NCBI RefSeq assembly: GCF_019930045.1
Contig: NZ_JAHZQQ010000002.1
Location: forward strand, 35,736-99,735
Direction: 5' to 3'
DNA from: Streptococcus australis
GTDB lineage: Bacteria; Bacillota; Bacilli; Lactobacillales; Streptococcaceae
DNA: 64,000 bases
Below are positions 20,107-29,480 of this stretch, in pieces. Position numbers and translations under genes: made by a program. The notes beneath the pieces were generated by a model, which did not search any database, had not been told where the DNA came from, and saw nothing but the letters and a program-made list of their open reading frames with translations. The first letter of the stretch is position 1; the number at the start of each line of letters is the position of its first letter.

Positions 20107-20964
20107 TTAGCAGTCAAGGATGGTTAAAGCCTGACGAAATTCGCTTGCTAACTGCTGTCTTTTGTATTGATGAAATTCAGGTAAGTCTTTCACAGCGTTG
20201 TAGCGTTTATGAAGACGATACATGTCAGGGATCTTGTACTGTGGATAGGCCTTGAAAAAGTCTTCTGTCAGTTGCCACTCTCGAATATAGCCAAGAGGCC
20301 GCATGTGATAATGGACGTTATCGATGGCTCTCGAAGGATGGCGATGATGCAAGTGTCCGAAGACGACATCCGCTACCTCGTGCTTTACAAAGAGATCGTG
20401 AAAAGCTTGACTACCTAAGAAGGCATTAAATTTCTGAAAGTAGGTGTGGCTAACGAGGAAGTCCTTGTGGGGGACAAAGTGAAGAGCGACGATGATTCTA
20501 CCATCTAAAGAAGCGAGGAGCTGATCTAATCGGAAGAGGACTTCTTGAGTGATCCTTGGATCATCTAAAGGACGTTCCAATCTTCGATCAAACCAGAAAG
20601 TATTCTTGGTACGTAGATGGGCCTCCTTGCTCTTTTCAGGAACAAAGCTATAATCGTACCATCCAGCAAGAGATACTAAATGGTTATCCCCAAAGGTCTG
20701 GACCTGAAAATCGTACTGTTTGATTTCTTCTTCTGAAAGAAATAGCATATCGTGATTGCCCAGGTTAAAGGAGACAGGAAGCTGTCTTTGGATGTCCCGA
20801 ATGAAGGGAAGGCTTATCTGTTTAAAGTCATTGGAAATGTCACCAGCTAGATGAAGGTGATTAATCTGTTCTTCTTGTAGGACCTGCAGGAGTTGCATGC
20901 GTTCGGCCTCGCCAAACTGATTGGAATCCAGGTGCAGGTCACTCATAAAACCAATACGTGTCAT
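20107..20964 (-). CDS. Calcineurin-like metallophosphoesterase
   Basis: 285 residues. All metal-ligand motifs are present: SDLHLD near residue 8, HLAGDISND near 38, LGNHDMLF near 68, ALHFVPH near 160 and VFGHLHHRHP near 204. The family hydrolyses phosphomono- or diesters with a di-metal centre. A family of streptococcal/Firmicute phosphoesterases of about this length is known without an assigned substrate. Cytoplasmic, with no signal peptide. No ribosome binding site precedes the ATG; a TATGAT box lies eleven bases upstream, so the 5' leader would be about five bases. Single-gene unit. Confidence 0.92.
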   Translation of the reverse strand: MTRIGFMSDLHLDSNQFGEAERMQLLQVLQEEQINHLHLAGDISNDFKQISLPFIRDIQRQLPVSFNLGNHDMLFLSEEEIKQYDFQVQTFGDNHLVSLAGWYDYSFVPEKSKEAHLRTKNTFWFDRRLERPLDDPRITQEVLFRLDQLLASLDGRIIVALHFVPHKDFLVSHTYFQKFNAFLGSQAFHDLFVKHEVADVVFGHLHHRHPSRAIDNVHYHMRPLGYIREWQLTEDFFKAYPQYKIPDMYRLHKRYNAVKDLPEFHQYKRQQLASEFRQALTILDC

Positions 20965-20975
20965 ATCACTAGTGT

Positions 20976-20981
20976 ATCATA
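20976..20981 (-). promoter_or_regulatory. Probable -10 of the phosphoesterase gene, near-leaderless
   Basis: Minus-strand TATGAT, eleven bases before the ATG, with no Shine-Dalgarno in between. The neighbouring plus-strand DNA has a direct repeat ATGTAACAA (about 21010 and 21032) of unknown meaning. Confidence 0.4.
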
Positions 20982-21126
20982 AGTTGATGAGAAAGAGAAA
21001 GGTAACCAACATGTAACAAATCTAACAATTATGTAACAAGGGAGGTGACAACGACCTGGTTTTATGCGATTTTTGTAGGGTAAACCATCCTTACTATCTC
21101 TTACTATGTGCAAATGACGGGGTTTG

Positions 21127-21135
21127 TGGTATAAT
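21127..21135 (+). promoter_or_regulatory. prfB promoter, extended -10
   Basis: TGGTATAAT, 26 bases before the prfB ATG. Confidence 0.7.
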
Positions 21136-21161
21136 AGACTGATACTTAGAAAGAGGTACTT

Positions 21162-22257
21162 ATGGATATTTCAGAAATCCGTCAGAAAATTGACGCGAAT
21201 CGTGAAAAATTAGCTTCTTTCAGGGGGTCTCTTTGACTTAGAGGGTCTGGAAGAAGAAATTGCCATTTTGGAAAACAAAATGACAGAACCTTATTTTTGG
21301 GATGATAATATTGCGGCGCAAAAAACGTCCCAGGAATTAAATGAGTTGAAACAAACCTATGAGAATTTCCATCAAATGACAGACTTGTTTGATGAATCCG
21401 AAATCCTTCTTGAGTTTCTCTCAGAAGATGAATCCGTTCACGAAGAGCTAGAAGAGAAGTTGACAGAGTTGGATAAGATGATGACCAGTTATGAGATGAC
21501 GCTTCTCTTATCAGAACCCTATGATAATAATAATGCAATCTTGGAAATCCATCCGGGATCTGGTGGTACTGAGGCTCAGGACTGGGGAGATATGCTTCTT
21601 CGGATGTATACCCGCTTCGGAAATTCTCATGGTTTCAAGGTGGAAGTCTTGGACTACCAGGCAGGAGACGAGGCTGGGATTAAATCCGTTACCTTGTCTT
21701 TCGAAGGACCGCATGCCTATGGCTTGTTGAAATCTGAAATGGGCGTTCACCGTTTGGTACGGATCTCGCCATTCGACTCAGCTAAACGTCGCCATACTTC
21801 CTTCACATCAGTTGAAGTCATGCCAGAATTGGATGATACCATTGAAGTGGAAGTCCGAGATGATGATATCAAGATGGATACCTTCCGTTCGGGTGGAGCT
21901 GGTGGACAAAATGTCAACAAGGTTTCTACAGGTGTTCGTTTGACTCACATCCCAACAGGGATTGTGGTTGCTTCGACGGTTGACCGGACTCAGTACGGAA
22001 ACCGTGACCGTGCAATGAAAATGTTGCAGGCGAAACTTTATCAATTGGAGCAAGAAAAGAAGGCAGCTGAAGTGGATTCCTTAAAAGGTGATAAAAAAGA
22101 AATCACCTGGGGAAGTCAGATTCGCTCTTACGTCTTTACACCATATACCATGGTGAAGGATCACCGTACAAGCTATGAAGTGGCCCAAGTTGATAAAGTA
22201 ATGGACGGAGATATTGATGGCTTTATTGATGCCTATTTAAAATGGCGTCTCAATTAA
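21162..22257 (+). CDS. prfB: Peptide chain release factor 2, with programmed +1 frameshift
   Basis: RF2 recognises UGA and UAA and releases the finished peptide. Translation starts at ATG 21162 and reads 24 codons to an in-frame TGA at 21234. The site CTT TGA C, with an internal Shine-Dalgarno (AGGGGG at 21222-21227), drives a +1 shift so that reading continues GAC TTA GAG to 22257; the joined product is 364 residues. The codon-recognition tripeptide SPF is at 202-204 and the catalytic GGQ at 247-249. The shift is autoregulatory: low RF2 slows termination at UGA and favours the shift. A start at 21268 (TTG) would lose the N-terminus and should not be used. ftsE follows after 42 bases, as in pneumococcus. 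Confidence 0.96.
21222..21237 (+). promoter_or_regulatory. prfB +1 recoding site
   Basis: AGG GGG TCT CTT TGA C: internal Shine-Dalgarno, slippery CTT in the P site, and a poor UGA-C stop context. This matches the canonical RF2 frameshift except for TCT in place of the commoner TAT before CTT. Confidence 0.95.
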
Positions 22258-22299
22258 AGTCCTCCTTCTATATAAAATGTGGAAAGGAATTTTCAATAC

Positions 22300-22992
22300 A
22301 TGTCAATGATTGAAATGAAAGATGTTGTCAAAAAGTATGACAACGGAACGACAGCTCTTCGAGGAGTGACCGTTCATATTGAACCAGGAGAATTTGCCTA
22401 TATTGTAGGACCTTCTGGTGCAGGTAAATCAACCTTTATTCGCTTGCTTTACCGTGAGGTGAAGCATGATAAAGGTGGCTTGAAAGTTGCTGGTTTTGAT
22501 TTAGATAAAATCAAAAAACGTGATATTCCGATGTTGCGTCGGAACGTTGGGGTAGTCTTCCAAGACTACAAATTGCTTCCTAAAAAGACCGTTTATGAAA
22601 ATATTGCCTACGCAATGGAAGTAATCGGAGAGCGTCGTCGCAACATTAAAAAACGCGTAATGGAAGTTTTAGACCTTGTTGGTTTGAAACACAAGGTTCG
22701 TTCATTCCCAAATGAGCTTTCAGGTGGTGAACAACAACGGATCGCTATCGCGCGTGCCATCGTCAACAATCCTAAAGTATTGATTGCGGACGAACCAACA
22801 GGGAACTTGGACCCAGATAACTCTTGGGAAATTATGAACCTCTTAGAGCGAATTAATTTGCAAGGTACCACTGTTTTGATGGCGACCCATAATAGCCAAA
22901 TTGTAAATACACTTCGTCACCGTGTTATCGCCATTGAAAATGGCCGTGTTGTACGGGATGAAGCGGAAGGAGAGTACGGATACGATGATTAG
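22300..22992 (+). CDS. ftsE: Cell-division ABC ATPase FtsE
   Basis: 230 residues, the same length as pneumococcal FtsE. ATPase of the FtsEX complex, which activates the hydrolase PcsB at the septum; essential in pneumococcus. Walker A GPSGAGKST near residue 36, Q-loop VVFQDYKLLPKK, signature LSGGEQQRI, Walker B VLIADEPTGNLD and switch histidine (ATHN). The frame extends to a GTG at 22279, but the GTG is part of the GTGGAAAGGAA ribosome-binding region and MSMIEMKDVVKKYDNG is the conserved N-terminus. It overlaps ftsX by eight bases. Confidence 0.97.
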   Translation: MSMIEMKDVVKKYDNGTTALRGVTVHIEPGEFAYIVGPSGAGKSTFIRLLYREVKHDKGGLKVAGFDLDKIKKRDIPMLRRNVGVVFQDYKLLPKKTVYENIAYAMEVIGERRRNIKKRVMEVLDLVGLKHKVRSFPNELSGGEQQRIAIARAIVNNPKVLIADEPTGNLDPDNSWEIMNLLERINLQGTTVLMATHNSQIVNTLRHRVIAIENGRVVRDEAEGEYGYDD

Positions 22993-23911
22993 AAGATTTT
23001 TCCGCCATCTCATTGAATCATTTAAAAGTTTAAAACGGAATGGCTGGATGACCATTGCTGCGGTTAGTTCGGTGATGATTACACTTGGACTTGTAGCGAT
23101 TTTTGCCTCAGTTATTGCGAATACGATCAAGCTATCAGATGATATTCAAAATAGTGTACGGATTGTTGTCTATATGCGTAAGGATATCCAAGATCAAAGC
23201 CAGCAGATTGAAAAAGAAGGCCAGATGGTTGATAATGAGGACTACAAGAAAGTCTATAATGCGTTGACAGCCATGAAGAATGTTGATAAAGTTGAGTTCT
23301 CCAGCAAGGAAGAACAATATGAAAACTTGATCAAGACTGCCGGTAACAACTGGAAAATTTTTGACGGCGATGCCAATCCACTCTATGATGCCTATTTTGT
23401 AGAGACAACGGCTCCTAAGTATGTAAAAGAAGTTTCCAAGGCCGCTAAGAAAATCGAAGGGGTGTCTGAAGTAAAAGATGGGGGAGTTGATACTCAACGT
23501 CTCTTTGCTCTCGGGAACTTCATCCGTATTTGGGGCCTGATTGGTGCCGCTTTACTAATCTTTATCGCAGTCTTCTTGATTTCTAATACGATTCGGATTA
23601 CCATTATTTCACGAAGTCGAGAAATCAAGATTATGCGTCTTGTAGGTGCTAAGAGTGGCTATATTCGTGCGCCATTCCTTCTGGAAGGTGCCTGGATTGG
23701 CTTGATTGGTGCAATTCCACCAGCTCTCTTGCTTTATTATGTCTATAATATTGTCTACAAGTCCATGTACAATACCCTACAAGATCAGAAATTGTTCTTA
23801 TATAGTCCAAACCTTCTTGTTCCGATTATGGTCGGAGGACTGTTTGGTCTCGGTATTTTAATTGGAGCACTTGGCTCATCTATTTCAATGAGACGTTTCT
23901 TGAAGATTTAA
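22985..23911 (+). CDS. ftsX: Cell-division membrane protein FtsX
   Basis: 308 residues. The N-terminal basic cytoplasmic stretch (MIRRFFRHLIESFKSLKRNGWM) is followed by TM1 (about 22-45), a large extracellular loop (about 46-170) that in pneumococcus contacts PcsB, and three more TM segments with the FtsX signature (ITIISRSREIKIMRLVGAKSGYIRAPFLLEG). The start at 22985 overlaps the end of ftsE by eight bases, giving coupled translation. Earlier in-frame codons lie inside ftsE and would destroy the usual FtsX N-terminus. Confidence 0.97.
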   Translation: MIRRFFRHLIESFKSLKRNGWMTIAAVSSVMITLGLVAIFASVIANTIKLSDDIQNSVRIVVYMRKDIQDQSQQIEKEGQMVDNEDYKKVYNALTAMKNVDKVEFSSKEEQYENLIKTAGNNWKIFDGDANPLYDAYFVETTAPKYVKEVSKAAKKIEGVSEVKDGGVDTQRLFALGNFIRIWGLIGAALLIFIAVFLISNTIRITIISRSREIKIMRLVGAKSGYIRAPFLLEGAWIGLIGAIPPALLLYYVYNIVYKSMYNTLQDQKLFLYSPNLLVPIMVGGLFGLGILIGALGSSISMRRFLKI

Positions 23912-23917
23912 GATTAT

Positions 23918-23952
23918 ACAAAAAAGGAAGTTCAGATGAACTTCCTTTTTTA
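23918..23952. terminator. Bidirectional terminator between ftsX and the MBL gene
   Basis: Perfect 14-bp stem AAAAAGGAAGTTCA/TGAACTTCCTTTTT with a two-base loop. Confidence 0.9.
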
Positions 23953-24591
23953 TCGATTTCGAAAGAAGGGATTAAACATTTTTTCATGACCGATAGTGGT
24001 ATCATTCCCATGTCCTGGATATACTGCATAAGAGGATGGAAGAGTGAGTAATTGTGTCTCAATACTTTCAAGGAGTTGAGGACCACTTCCTGTCGGCAAA
24101 TCGGTCCGTCCAATAGTTTCTCGGAAAAGGGCATCTCCTGTCAAGACAAGGTGGTCATCAGGAAAGACCAAGGAGACCCCTCCGATGGAATGTCCTGGTG
24201 TGTGAAGGACATAAAAATGGAAGTTTTTTAATTGATAATCTGTTCGGTAGTCAAAATGCTCTTCGGCTGGCTGGCATACCACATCCATTAAATCAGAATG
24301 GCGGTCTAAACCGGAAAGATTGTCTACGGGACTTTGAAGCCAGGCTGCTTCATGAGCATCTACATAAACAGGTGGATGGCCATAAGTTTCCCGCACCTTC
24401 TCTAAACTCATGATATGGTCGTAGTGGGTATGGGTGAGGAGAATAGCAGCAATTGGTTTTGCGAGTTGATCGATGCGGCTGCGAATTTGTTCCCAAGCAC
24501 TCCCGGGATCAACGACCAGAAGATAGTCCTCGTTTTCAAGCAAGTAGGTGTTTTCATAAGCGATGGGATTGACAATGCGGTGGATTTTCAT
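23950..24591 (-). CDS. Metallo-beta-lactamase-fold hydrolase (glyoxalase II-like)
   Basis: 213 residues. Metal site THTHYDHI near residue 56, further ligands in HTPGHSIGGV near 130, TGDALF near 150 and YPGHGNDTT near 190. This is the GloB-like branch (hydroxyacylglutathione hydrolase family); the C-terminal substrate domain of true glyoxalase II is missing, so the thioester substrate is uncertain. AAAGGAG precedes the ATG. The same gene sits beside ftsX in several streptococci as far as I recall. It is convergent with ftsX and divergent from dinG. Confidence 0.92.
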   Translation of the reverse strand: MKIHRIVNPIAYENTYLLENEDYLLVVDPGSAWEQIRSRIDQLAKPIAAILLTHTHYDHIMSLEKVRETYGHPPVYVDAHEAAWLQSPVDNLSGLDRHSDLMDVVCQPAEEHFDYRTDYQLKNFHFYVLHTPGHSIGGVSLVFPDDHLVLTGDALFRETIGRTDLPTGSGPQLLESIETQLLTLPSSYAVYPGHGNDTTIGHEKMFNPFFRNR

Positions 24592-24730
24592 AAGAGCTCC
24601 TTTCTCTATTAGTCTATCAAAAATATTGTAAAATAGCTGACTAAAACGCCTCTAGAAACCGAAGAATCGCCGCTTGGCTGGATTTGGTCCTTTCAATGTC
24701 ATAAAATACCAAGCAAAGCGAGTCGGAAAG

Positions 24731-24739
24731 TGATATAAT
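24731..24739 (+). promoter_or_regulatory. dinG promoter, near-leaderless
   Basis: TGATATAAT, ten bases before the dinG ATG, with no Shine-Dalgarno between. The predicted leader is about three to four bases. Confidence 0.6.
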
Positions 24740-24749
24740 TTTAAGTGCT

Positions 24750-27209
24750 ATGACGACGAATGTTAAAAGAAAATATGCTGTCGTGGACCTGGAAGCGACC
24801 AGTGCAAGCAGCAATGCAAAAATTATTCAAATCGGGATTGTCATCATTCAAGATGGGCAGATTGTAGAGACCTATGAGACTGATGTCAATCCGCATGAGG
24901 AACTAGACGAACATATTCGTCAACTGACTGGGATTACCAATTCGCAATTAAAGAAGGCCCCTGACTTTTCACAGGTAGCCAGACAAGTATACGAACTGAT
25001 TGAAGATGCTGTCTTTGTGGCTCATAATGTCAAATTTGATGCCAATCTCTTGGCAGAATCATTGTTTTGGGAAGGTTTTGAGCTCATAACCCCCCGGATC
25101 GATACGGTTGAATTGGCCCAAGTCTTTTTTCCAACCCTAGAAAGATATAATTTAAGTAGCCTGTGTGAAGAATTGGCGATTCCTCTAGACCATGCCCACT
25201 CAGCTATTTCTGATGCGCAAGCAACCGCCCAGCTATTTCTTAAGCTTCGTGAAACGATTGCTTCCTTACCAAGAGAATTGGTGGAAACCTTGCTGTCATT
25301 TTCTGATAATCTGATTTACGAGTCGAGACTCTTGATAGAGGATGCGTTCGAGGATACGGGAGCTTTTCATAAAGAGGACTTGACATCTCACCATGGGATT
25401 TTTCTTCGTAAGCCTCTGATCAAAAGAGATGCCAAGAATTTTTCTGATCAGTTTGCTATTAATATCCAGTTAATGGGTATGGAACCCCGTCCCTTGCAGC
25501 AAGAGTTTGCCCAGTCAATTGAAGAAAGTCTTCAGTCTTCGAGAGAAGTAGCAACCTTTGTCGAGGGACCTACTGGGATTGGAAAAACCTATGGCTACCT
25601 TCTTTCCTTACTATCGCATACAAGGGACCAGATTGTCGTCAGTGTTCCAACCAAGGTCTTACAAGACCAGATTATGCAGCAGGAGGCTAAGATGATTGAG
25701 GACGTTTTTCAGACATCTTTTCATAGCCTAAAGAGTCCTCAAAATTATTTAAAACTAGATGAGTTCTTTCGAATCTTGCATGAACCAGAGGAAAATCGTC
25801 TATGGAATCGGTTCAAAATGCAATTGCTAGTCTGGTTGACCCAAACAAGGACGGGTGATCTAAACGAAGTGGGACAGCTTCATCGTTACGGGAATTTTGT
25901 TCAACGAATCCGTCATGATGGGAAGCTATCAAAAAAATCTTTATTTTACACAGAAGATTTTTGGCGTCTCGGTCAAGAAAAAGCCAAAATGAGTCGGGTC
26001 TTGCTCACCAATCATGCCTATTTATTGACTCGATTAGAGGATGATCCTTCTCTAGTAGAAAATCGGACTCTAGTGGTGGATGAAGCACAAAAACTATATT
26101 TTTCATTGGAGCAGTTTTCAAGGGCTTCCTTATCCTTATCGGATTTCATGCTAGATCTGCAACGGGAGATTGAAATAGAAAAATCCTTGTTGAAACGACG
26201 GATCCTTGAAAGTCTCCAATTTGAATTGAATGCTCTACTCAAACATCTTGAATCGGGTAGCAGAAAGGTCGAACTAACACCGGAACAGGTGAAAAAAATT
26301 CGCCAGGATTTATCTGAACTAGATAGTCCAGTCTTGGCTGCATTAAAAACGGTCTTTGATTCTCGTTTTCAAATTTTTTGGATTGATCGTACGCAAGAGA
26401 ATCAGCATCCGATAATTCGCTTGCAGTCTGGAAGAGAGGGCTTGGTTTCCCTTCAAGACTTTATTCCAACAACTACCAGACTTCTCTTGGTCTCAGCTAC
26501 CTTATCCATTAGTAAAAAGGTCAATCTAGCCTCGATTTTAGGAATTGAGAATTACCAATTCATTGGGAAAGAACTGTCCTATCATCAAGGGCAAACCATC
26601 TTCATCGATCGAGAATTTCCTGATTTGACCAATTTGACGCAAGAGGAATTAGCTGGCTCTTTAGCAAGTTATTTGGATGATCTAGCAGCTACTGGCTTGC
26701 CTCTCTTTGCATTGTTCACTTCCAAGGACTTGCTTTTAGCAACTTCTCAGCTGATGACAGTGGGTCATCTGGCTCAGTATAAGAATGGTGAAGCAGCAAC
26801 TATTAAACGCCGATTTGATAGAGGGGAAGCTTCCGTCCTTTTAGGATCCGGTAGTTTTTGGGAAGGGGTCGATTTTGCCCAGCAAGCAAAAATCATTCAA
26901 GTCATTCCTCGCATTCCTTTTGATAATCCAAGTGATTTCTTCGTGCAAAAACTGCACGAAACCTTGCGTCTAGAAGGGAAAAATCCTTTCTATGATTATA
27001 GTTTGCCACTAGCTATCTTACGCTTGAAGCAGGCTCTTGGACGCTCGAGTCGTTCGAGCGAGCAAGAATCTCTGGTCATTTTATTAGATCAACGCTTATT
27101 AAATCGCCAATATGGCTCGCAGATTCAAGCCAGTTTAGAGAAAATAGCTCCTCTTGTCATTGTTAAGACAGGAGAAGTAAAAGAAGTTGTTGAACAATTT
27201 AGGAGTTAA
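24750..27209 (+). CDS. dinG: DinG-family exonuclease/helicase-like protein
   Basis: 819 residues. The N-terminal DEDDh exonuclease domain (about 8-170) has DLEATSASS, HNVKFDANLL and HSAISDAQAT. A superfamily 2 helicase-like region follows: Walker A GPTGIGKTYGY near 274, DEAQ box VVDEAQKL near 440, motif III SATLS near 582, and GRSSRS-type motif VI near 770. No cysteine occurs between Walker A and the DEAQ box, so the Fe-S cluster of E. coli DinG/XPD is absent. S. aureus DinG likewise lost the cluster and acts as a nuclease. First gene of a run with the YeiH-like gene and rodA. No ribosome binding site. Confidence 0.93.
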   Translation: MTTNVKRKYAVVDLEATSASSNAKIIQIGIVIIQDGQIVETYETDVNPHEELDEHIRQLTGITNSQLKKAPDFSQVARQVYELIEDAVFVAHNVKFDANLLAESLFWEGFELITPRIDTVELAQVFFPTLERYNLSSLCEELAIPLDHAHSAISDAQATAQLFLKLRETIASLPRELVETLLSFSDNLIYESRLLIEDAFEDTGAFHKEDLTSHHGIFLRKPLIKRDAKNFSDQFAINIQLMGMEPRPLQQEFAQSIEESLQSSREVATFVEGPTGIGKTYGYLLSLLSHTRDQIVVSVPTKVLQDQIMQQEAKMIEDVFQTSFHSLKSPQNYLKLDEFFRILHEPEENRLWNRFKMQLLVWLTQTRTGDLNEVGQLHRYGNFVQRIRHDGKLSKKSLFYTEDFWRLGQEKAKMSRVLLTNHAYLLTRLEDDPSLVENRTLVVDEAQKLYFSLEQFSRASLSLSDFMLDLQREIEIEKSLLKRRILESLQFELNALLKHLESGSRKVELTPEQVKKIRQDLSELDSPVLAALKTVFDSRFQIFWIDRTQENQHPIIRLQSGREGLVSLQDFIPTTTRLLLVSATLSISKKVNLASILGIENYQFIGKELSYHQGQTIFIDREFPDLTNLTQEELAGSLASYLDDLAATGLPLFALFTSKDLLLATSQLMTVGHLAQYKNGEAATIKRRFDRGEASVLLGSGSFWEGVDFAQQAKIIQVIPRIPFDNPSDFFVQKLHETLRLEGKNPFYDYSLPLAILRLKQALGRSSRSSEQESLVILLDQRLLNRQYGSQIQASLEKIAPLVIVKTGEVKEVVEQFRS

Positions 27210-27210
27210 C

Positions 27211-28218
27211 ATGAATCAAAAACCCAATGGAACTCAGTATGTTCCCGGTGTCTTGCTAGCCGCTCTCACAGCAGGACTATCTATGGTGTTAGGAAAAGCA
27301 GTACCTATCCTTGGCTCTAGTCTCTTTGCTATCCTATGTGGCATCCTTTTGAATGCTAGCCAACTCTTGCCTCAAAATAGTAGGCCGGGTCTAGCCTATT
27401 CAGGGAAAAAACTCTTGCAATATTCCATTATCTTGATGGGCTTTACCATGTCTTTTCAAAAGGTGACTCAATTGGGCTTGTCTTCTTTGGTCATTAGTTT
27501 ACCGACCATCAGTATTGCCTTTCTCTCTGCTTTTGTAATGGGCTACCTCTTAAAAGTTCCAAAGATCCTAACAGCCTTGGTTGGAATGGGGACAGCTATT
27601 TGTGGAGGTTCTGCAATCGCGGCAGCCTCTCCTGTTCTAGAAGCTGATGAAAATGACATCGCTCTGTCTATGTCGACCATCTTTTTCTTTAATATCCTAG
27701 CGGTTTTCCTCTTTCCTTTCTTTGGTCACCTCCTTGCTATGACGGATCGGCAATTTGGTTTTTGGGCAGGAACGGCCATTAATGATACCTCATCTGTTGT
27801 AGCGGCCGCATTTTCCTATAGTAAAGCAGCGGGTGAAGTGGCTACGGTTGTAAAGTTGACCCGAGCTTTGATGATTATTCCAATCTGTTTTGGGATGTTG
27901 GGACTAAAACTTCTAGGACGGTCGAAACAGGATCGAGAAGGCAAGCAAGTGAAATTGAGTAAAATTGTTCCTTGGTTTATTTTCTATTTCCTTTTGGCTT
28001 CTTTAGTGACGTCCTTTGGCTGGTTTCCAAGTTCTTGGATCCCCTTCTGTAAATGGTTGTCACAATATTTGATGGCCATGGCCTTGGTTGGCATTGGAAG
28101 TCAAGTGTCTATTCAGGCCTTCCGTAAGCAGGGGGTGGCTCCTCTCATCATCGGCCTTGTGGCCTGGCTAGCTGTATCCATTTCTAGTTTGCTACTTCAA
28201 CACGTTTTAGGAATCTAA
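27211..28218 (+). CDS. YeiH/UPF0324 family membrane protein (putative sulfate/anion exporter)
   Basis: 335 residues, about ten hydrophobic segments. The family signature is GMGTAICGGSAIAAASPVLEAD near residue 118 and GTAINDTSSVVAAAF near 185. Members are annotated as putative sulfate exporters or as YeiH, with little direct evidence. AGGAG inside the dinG end lies six bases before the ATG, and the gene starts one base after the dinG stop; an upstream TTG at 27187 in the same frame lies within dinG and is rejected. Probably co-transcribed with dinG and rodA. Confidence 0.85.
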   Translation: MNQKPNGTQYVPGVLLAALTAGLSMVLGKAVPILGSSLFAILCGILLNASQLLPQNSRPGLAYSGKKLLQYSIILMGFTMSFQKVTQLGLSSLVISLPTISIAFLSAFVMGYLLKVPKILTALVGMGTAICGGSAIAAASPVLEADENDIALSMSTIFFFNILAVFLFPFFGHLLAMTDRQFGFWAGTAINDTSSVVAAAFSYSKAAGEVATVVKLTRALMIIPICFGMLGLKLLGRSKQDREGKQVKLSKIVPWFIFYFLLASLVTSFGWFPSSWIPFCKWLSQYLMAMALVGIGSQVSIQAFRKQGVAPLIIGLVAWLAVSISSLLLQHVLGI

Positions 28219-28234
28219 ATGAAAGGGAGATGAA

Positions 28235-29479
28235 ATGAAGAGACGTCAGTCTTTCAAACTTAGAGGAGATTTCTCCTTGATCACCACTGTTTTGTTATTA
28301 TTGGCATTTGGAGTGGTGGCAGTCTACATTGCAGTTTCGAATGATTATCCTGACTTGGTTTGGTCTATTTTAGGCCAACAGGTTGCCTGGATTGTTTTAG
28401 GATGTATGATTAGTTTTGTCGTTATGCTCTTTAATACAGAATTTTTATGGAAAGTAACGCCCTATTTGTATGTCTTTGGCTTGGTCTTAATGGTCTTGCC
28501 CCTTTACTTTTACAACCCAAACCTGGTTGCTTCGACCGGTTCTAAAAACTGGGTGGCCTACAAGGGGATCAGCCTTTTTCAGCCATCAGAGTTTATGAAA
28601 ATTTCTTATATCTTGATGGTCTCTCGTGCGATTGTTCATTTTTTACGAAACAATAGGGAAGAAAATCGGACGCTAAAAAAAGACTTTTCTCTCATTCTCC
28701 AAATTGCTGCCTATACCATACCGGTCCTGGGGCTTCTAGCCTTTCAACATGATTTTGGAACCTCCTTGGTATTTATGGCTATCTTCTCAGGAGTAGTCCT
28801 TATTTCAGGTGTCTCCTGGAAAATCATTTTACCAGTCTTTTTGACCCTCGCAGGTGGAATTGCTCTCTTTTTGGCCGTCTTTCTATCCGACGGTGGGCGG
28901 GCCTTTCTCCATCAAACTCTGGGGATGCCCACCTATCAGATGAACCGCATTTTAGCCTGGTTGAATCCTTTTGATTATGCACAAACCATGACCTTTCAAC
29001 AGGCTCAGGGACAGCTGGCCATTGCAAGCGGTGGTCTATTGGGGCAAGGTTTTAATGTATCTAATCTGTTGATCCCGGTCAGGGAGAGTGATATGATTTT
29101 TACGGTCATCGCGGAAGATTTTGGATTTGTAGGAGGACTGTGCCTCCTTCTCTTATACATGTTTCTAGTTTATAAGATGTTGCGCATTACCCTGAAATCC
29201 AATAATCAATTTTACACCTATATCTCAACTGGTTTCATCATGATGCTGGTCTTCCACATATTTGAGAATATTGGGGCTGTAACTGGGATCTTGCCTCTCA
29301 CTGGAATTCCCTTGCCTTTTATCTCACAAGGAGGATCCGCTATTGTGAGTAACCTTATTGGGATTGGCTTATTATTATCCATGAGCCATCAAAATAGGGT
29401 GAGTGAAGAACGGAAAAAAGAAAGTAGACTCTTGAGACAGAAACAATTGAGTCGACTACACGAGAAAGGAATAATTTGA
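28235..29479 (+). CDS. rodA: Elongation peptidoglycan glycosyltransferase RodA (SEDS family)
   Basis: 414 residues, about ten membrane segments. SEDS signature: KNWVAYKGISLFQPSEFMK near 115, NRILAWLNPFDYA and QGQLAIASGGLLGQGF near 250-265, ESDMIFTVIAEDFGFVGG near 290, and LPFISQGGSAIVSN near 370. Assigned to RodA because the block rodA, PfpI-like, HAD, gyrB, ezrA has the same order as in pneumococcus and FtsW is already accounted for at 4.6 kb. RodA polymerises peripheral peptidoglycan with PBP2b. AAAGGGAG precedes the ATG. The next gene starts one base after the stop. Confidence 0.93.
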   Translation: MKRRQSFKLRGDFSLITTVLLLLAFGVVAVYIAVSNDYPDLVWSILGQQVAWIVLGCMISFVVMLFNTEFLWKVTPYLYVFGLVLMVLPLYFYNPNLVASTGSKNWVAYKGISLFQPSEFMKISYILMVSRAIVHFLRNNREENRTLKKDFSLILQIAAYTIPVLGLLAFQHDFGTSLVFMAIFSGVVLISGVSWKIILPVFLTLAGGIALFLAVFLSDGGRAFLHQTLGMPTYQMNRILAWLNPFDYAQTMTFQQAQGQLAIASGGLLGQGFNVSNLLIPVRESDMIFTVIAEDFGFVGGLCLLLLYMFLVYKMLRITLKSNNQFYTYISTGFIMMLVFHIFENIGAVTGILPLTGIPLPFISQGGSAIVSNLIGIGLLLSMSHQNRVSEERKKESRLLRQKQLSRLHEKGII

Positions 29480-29480
29480 T

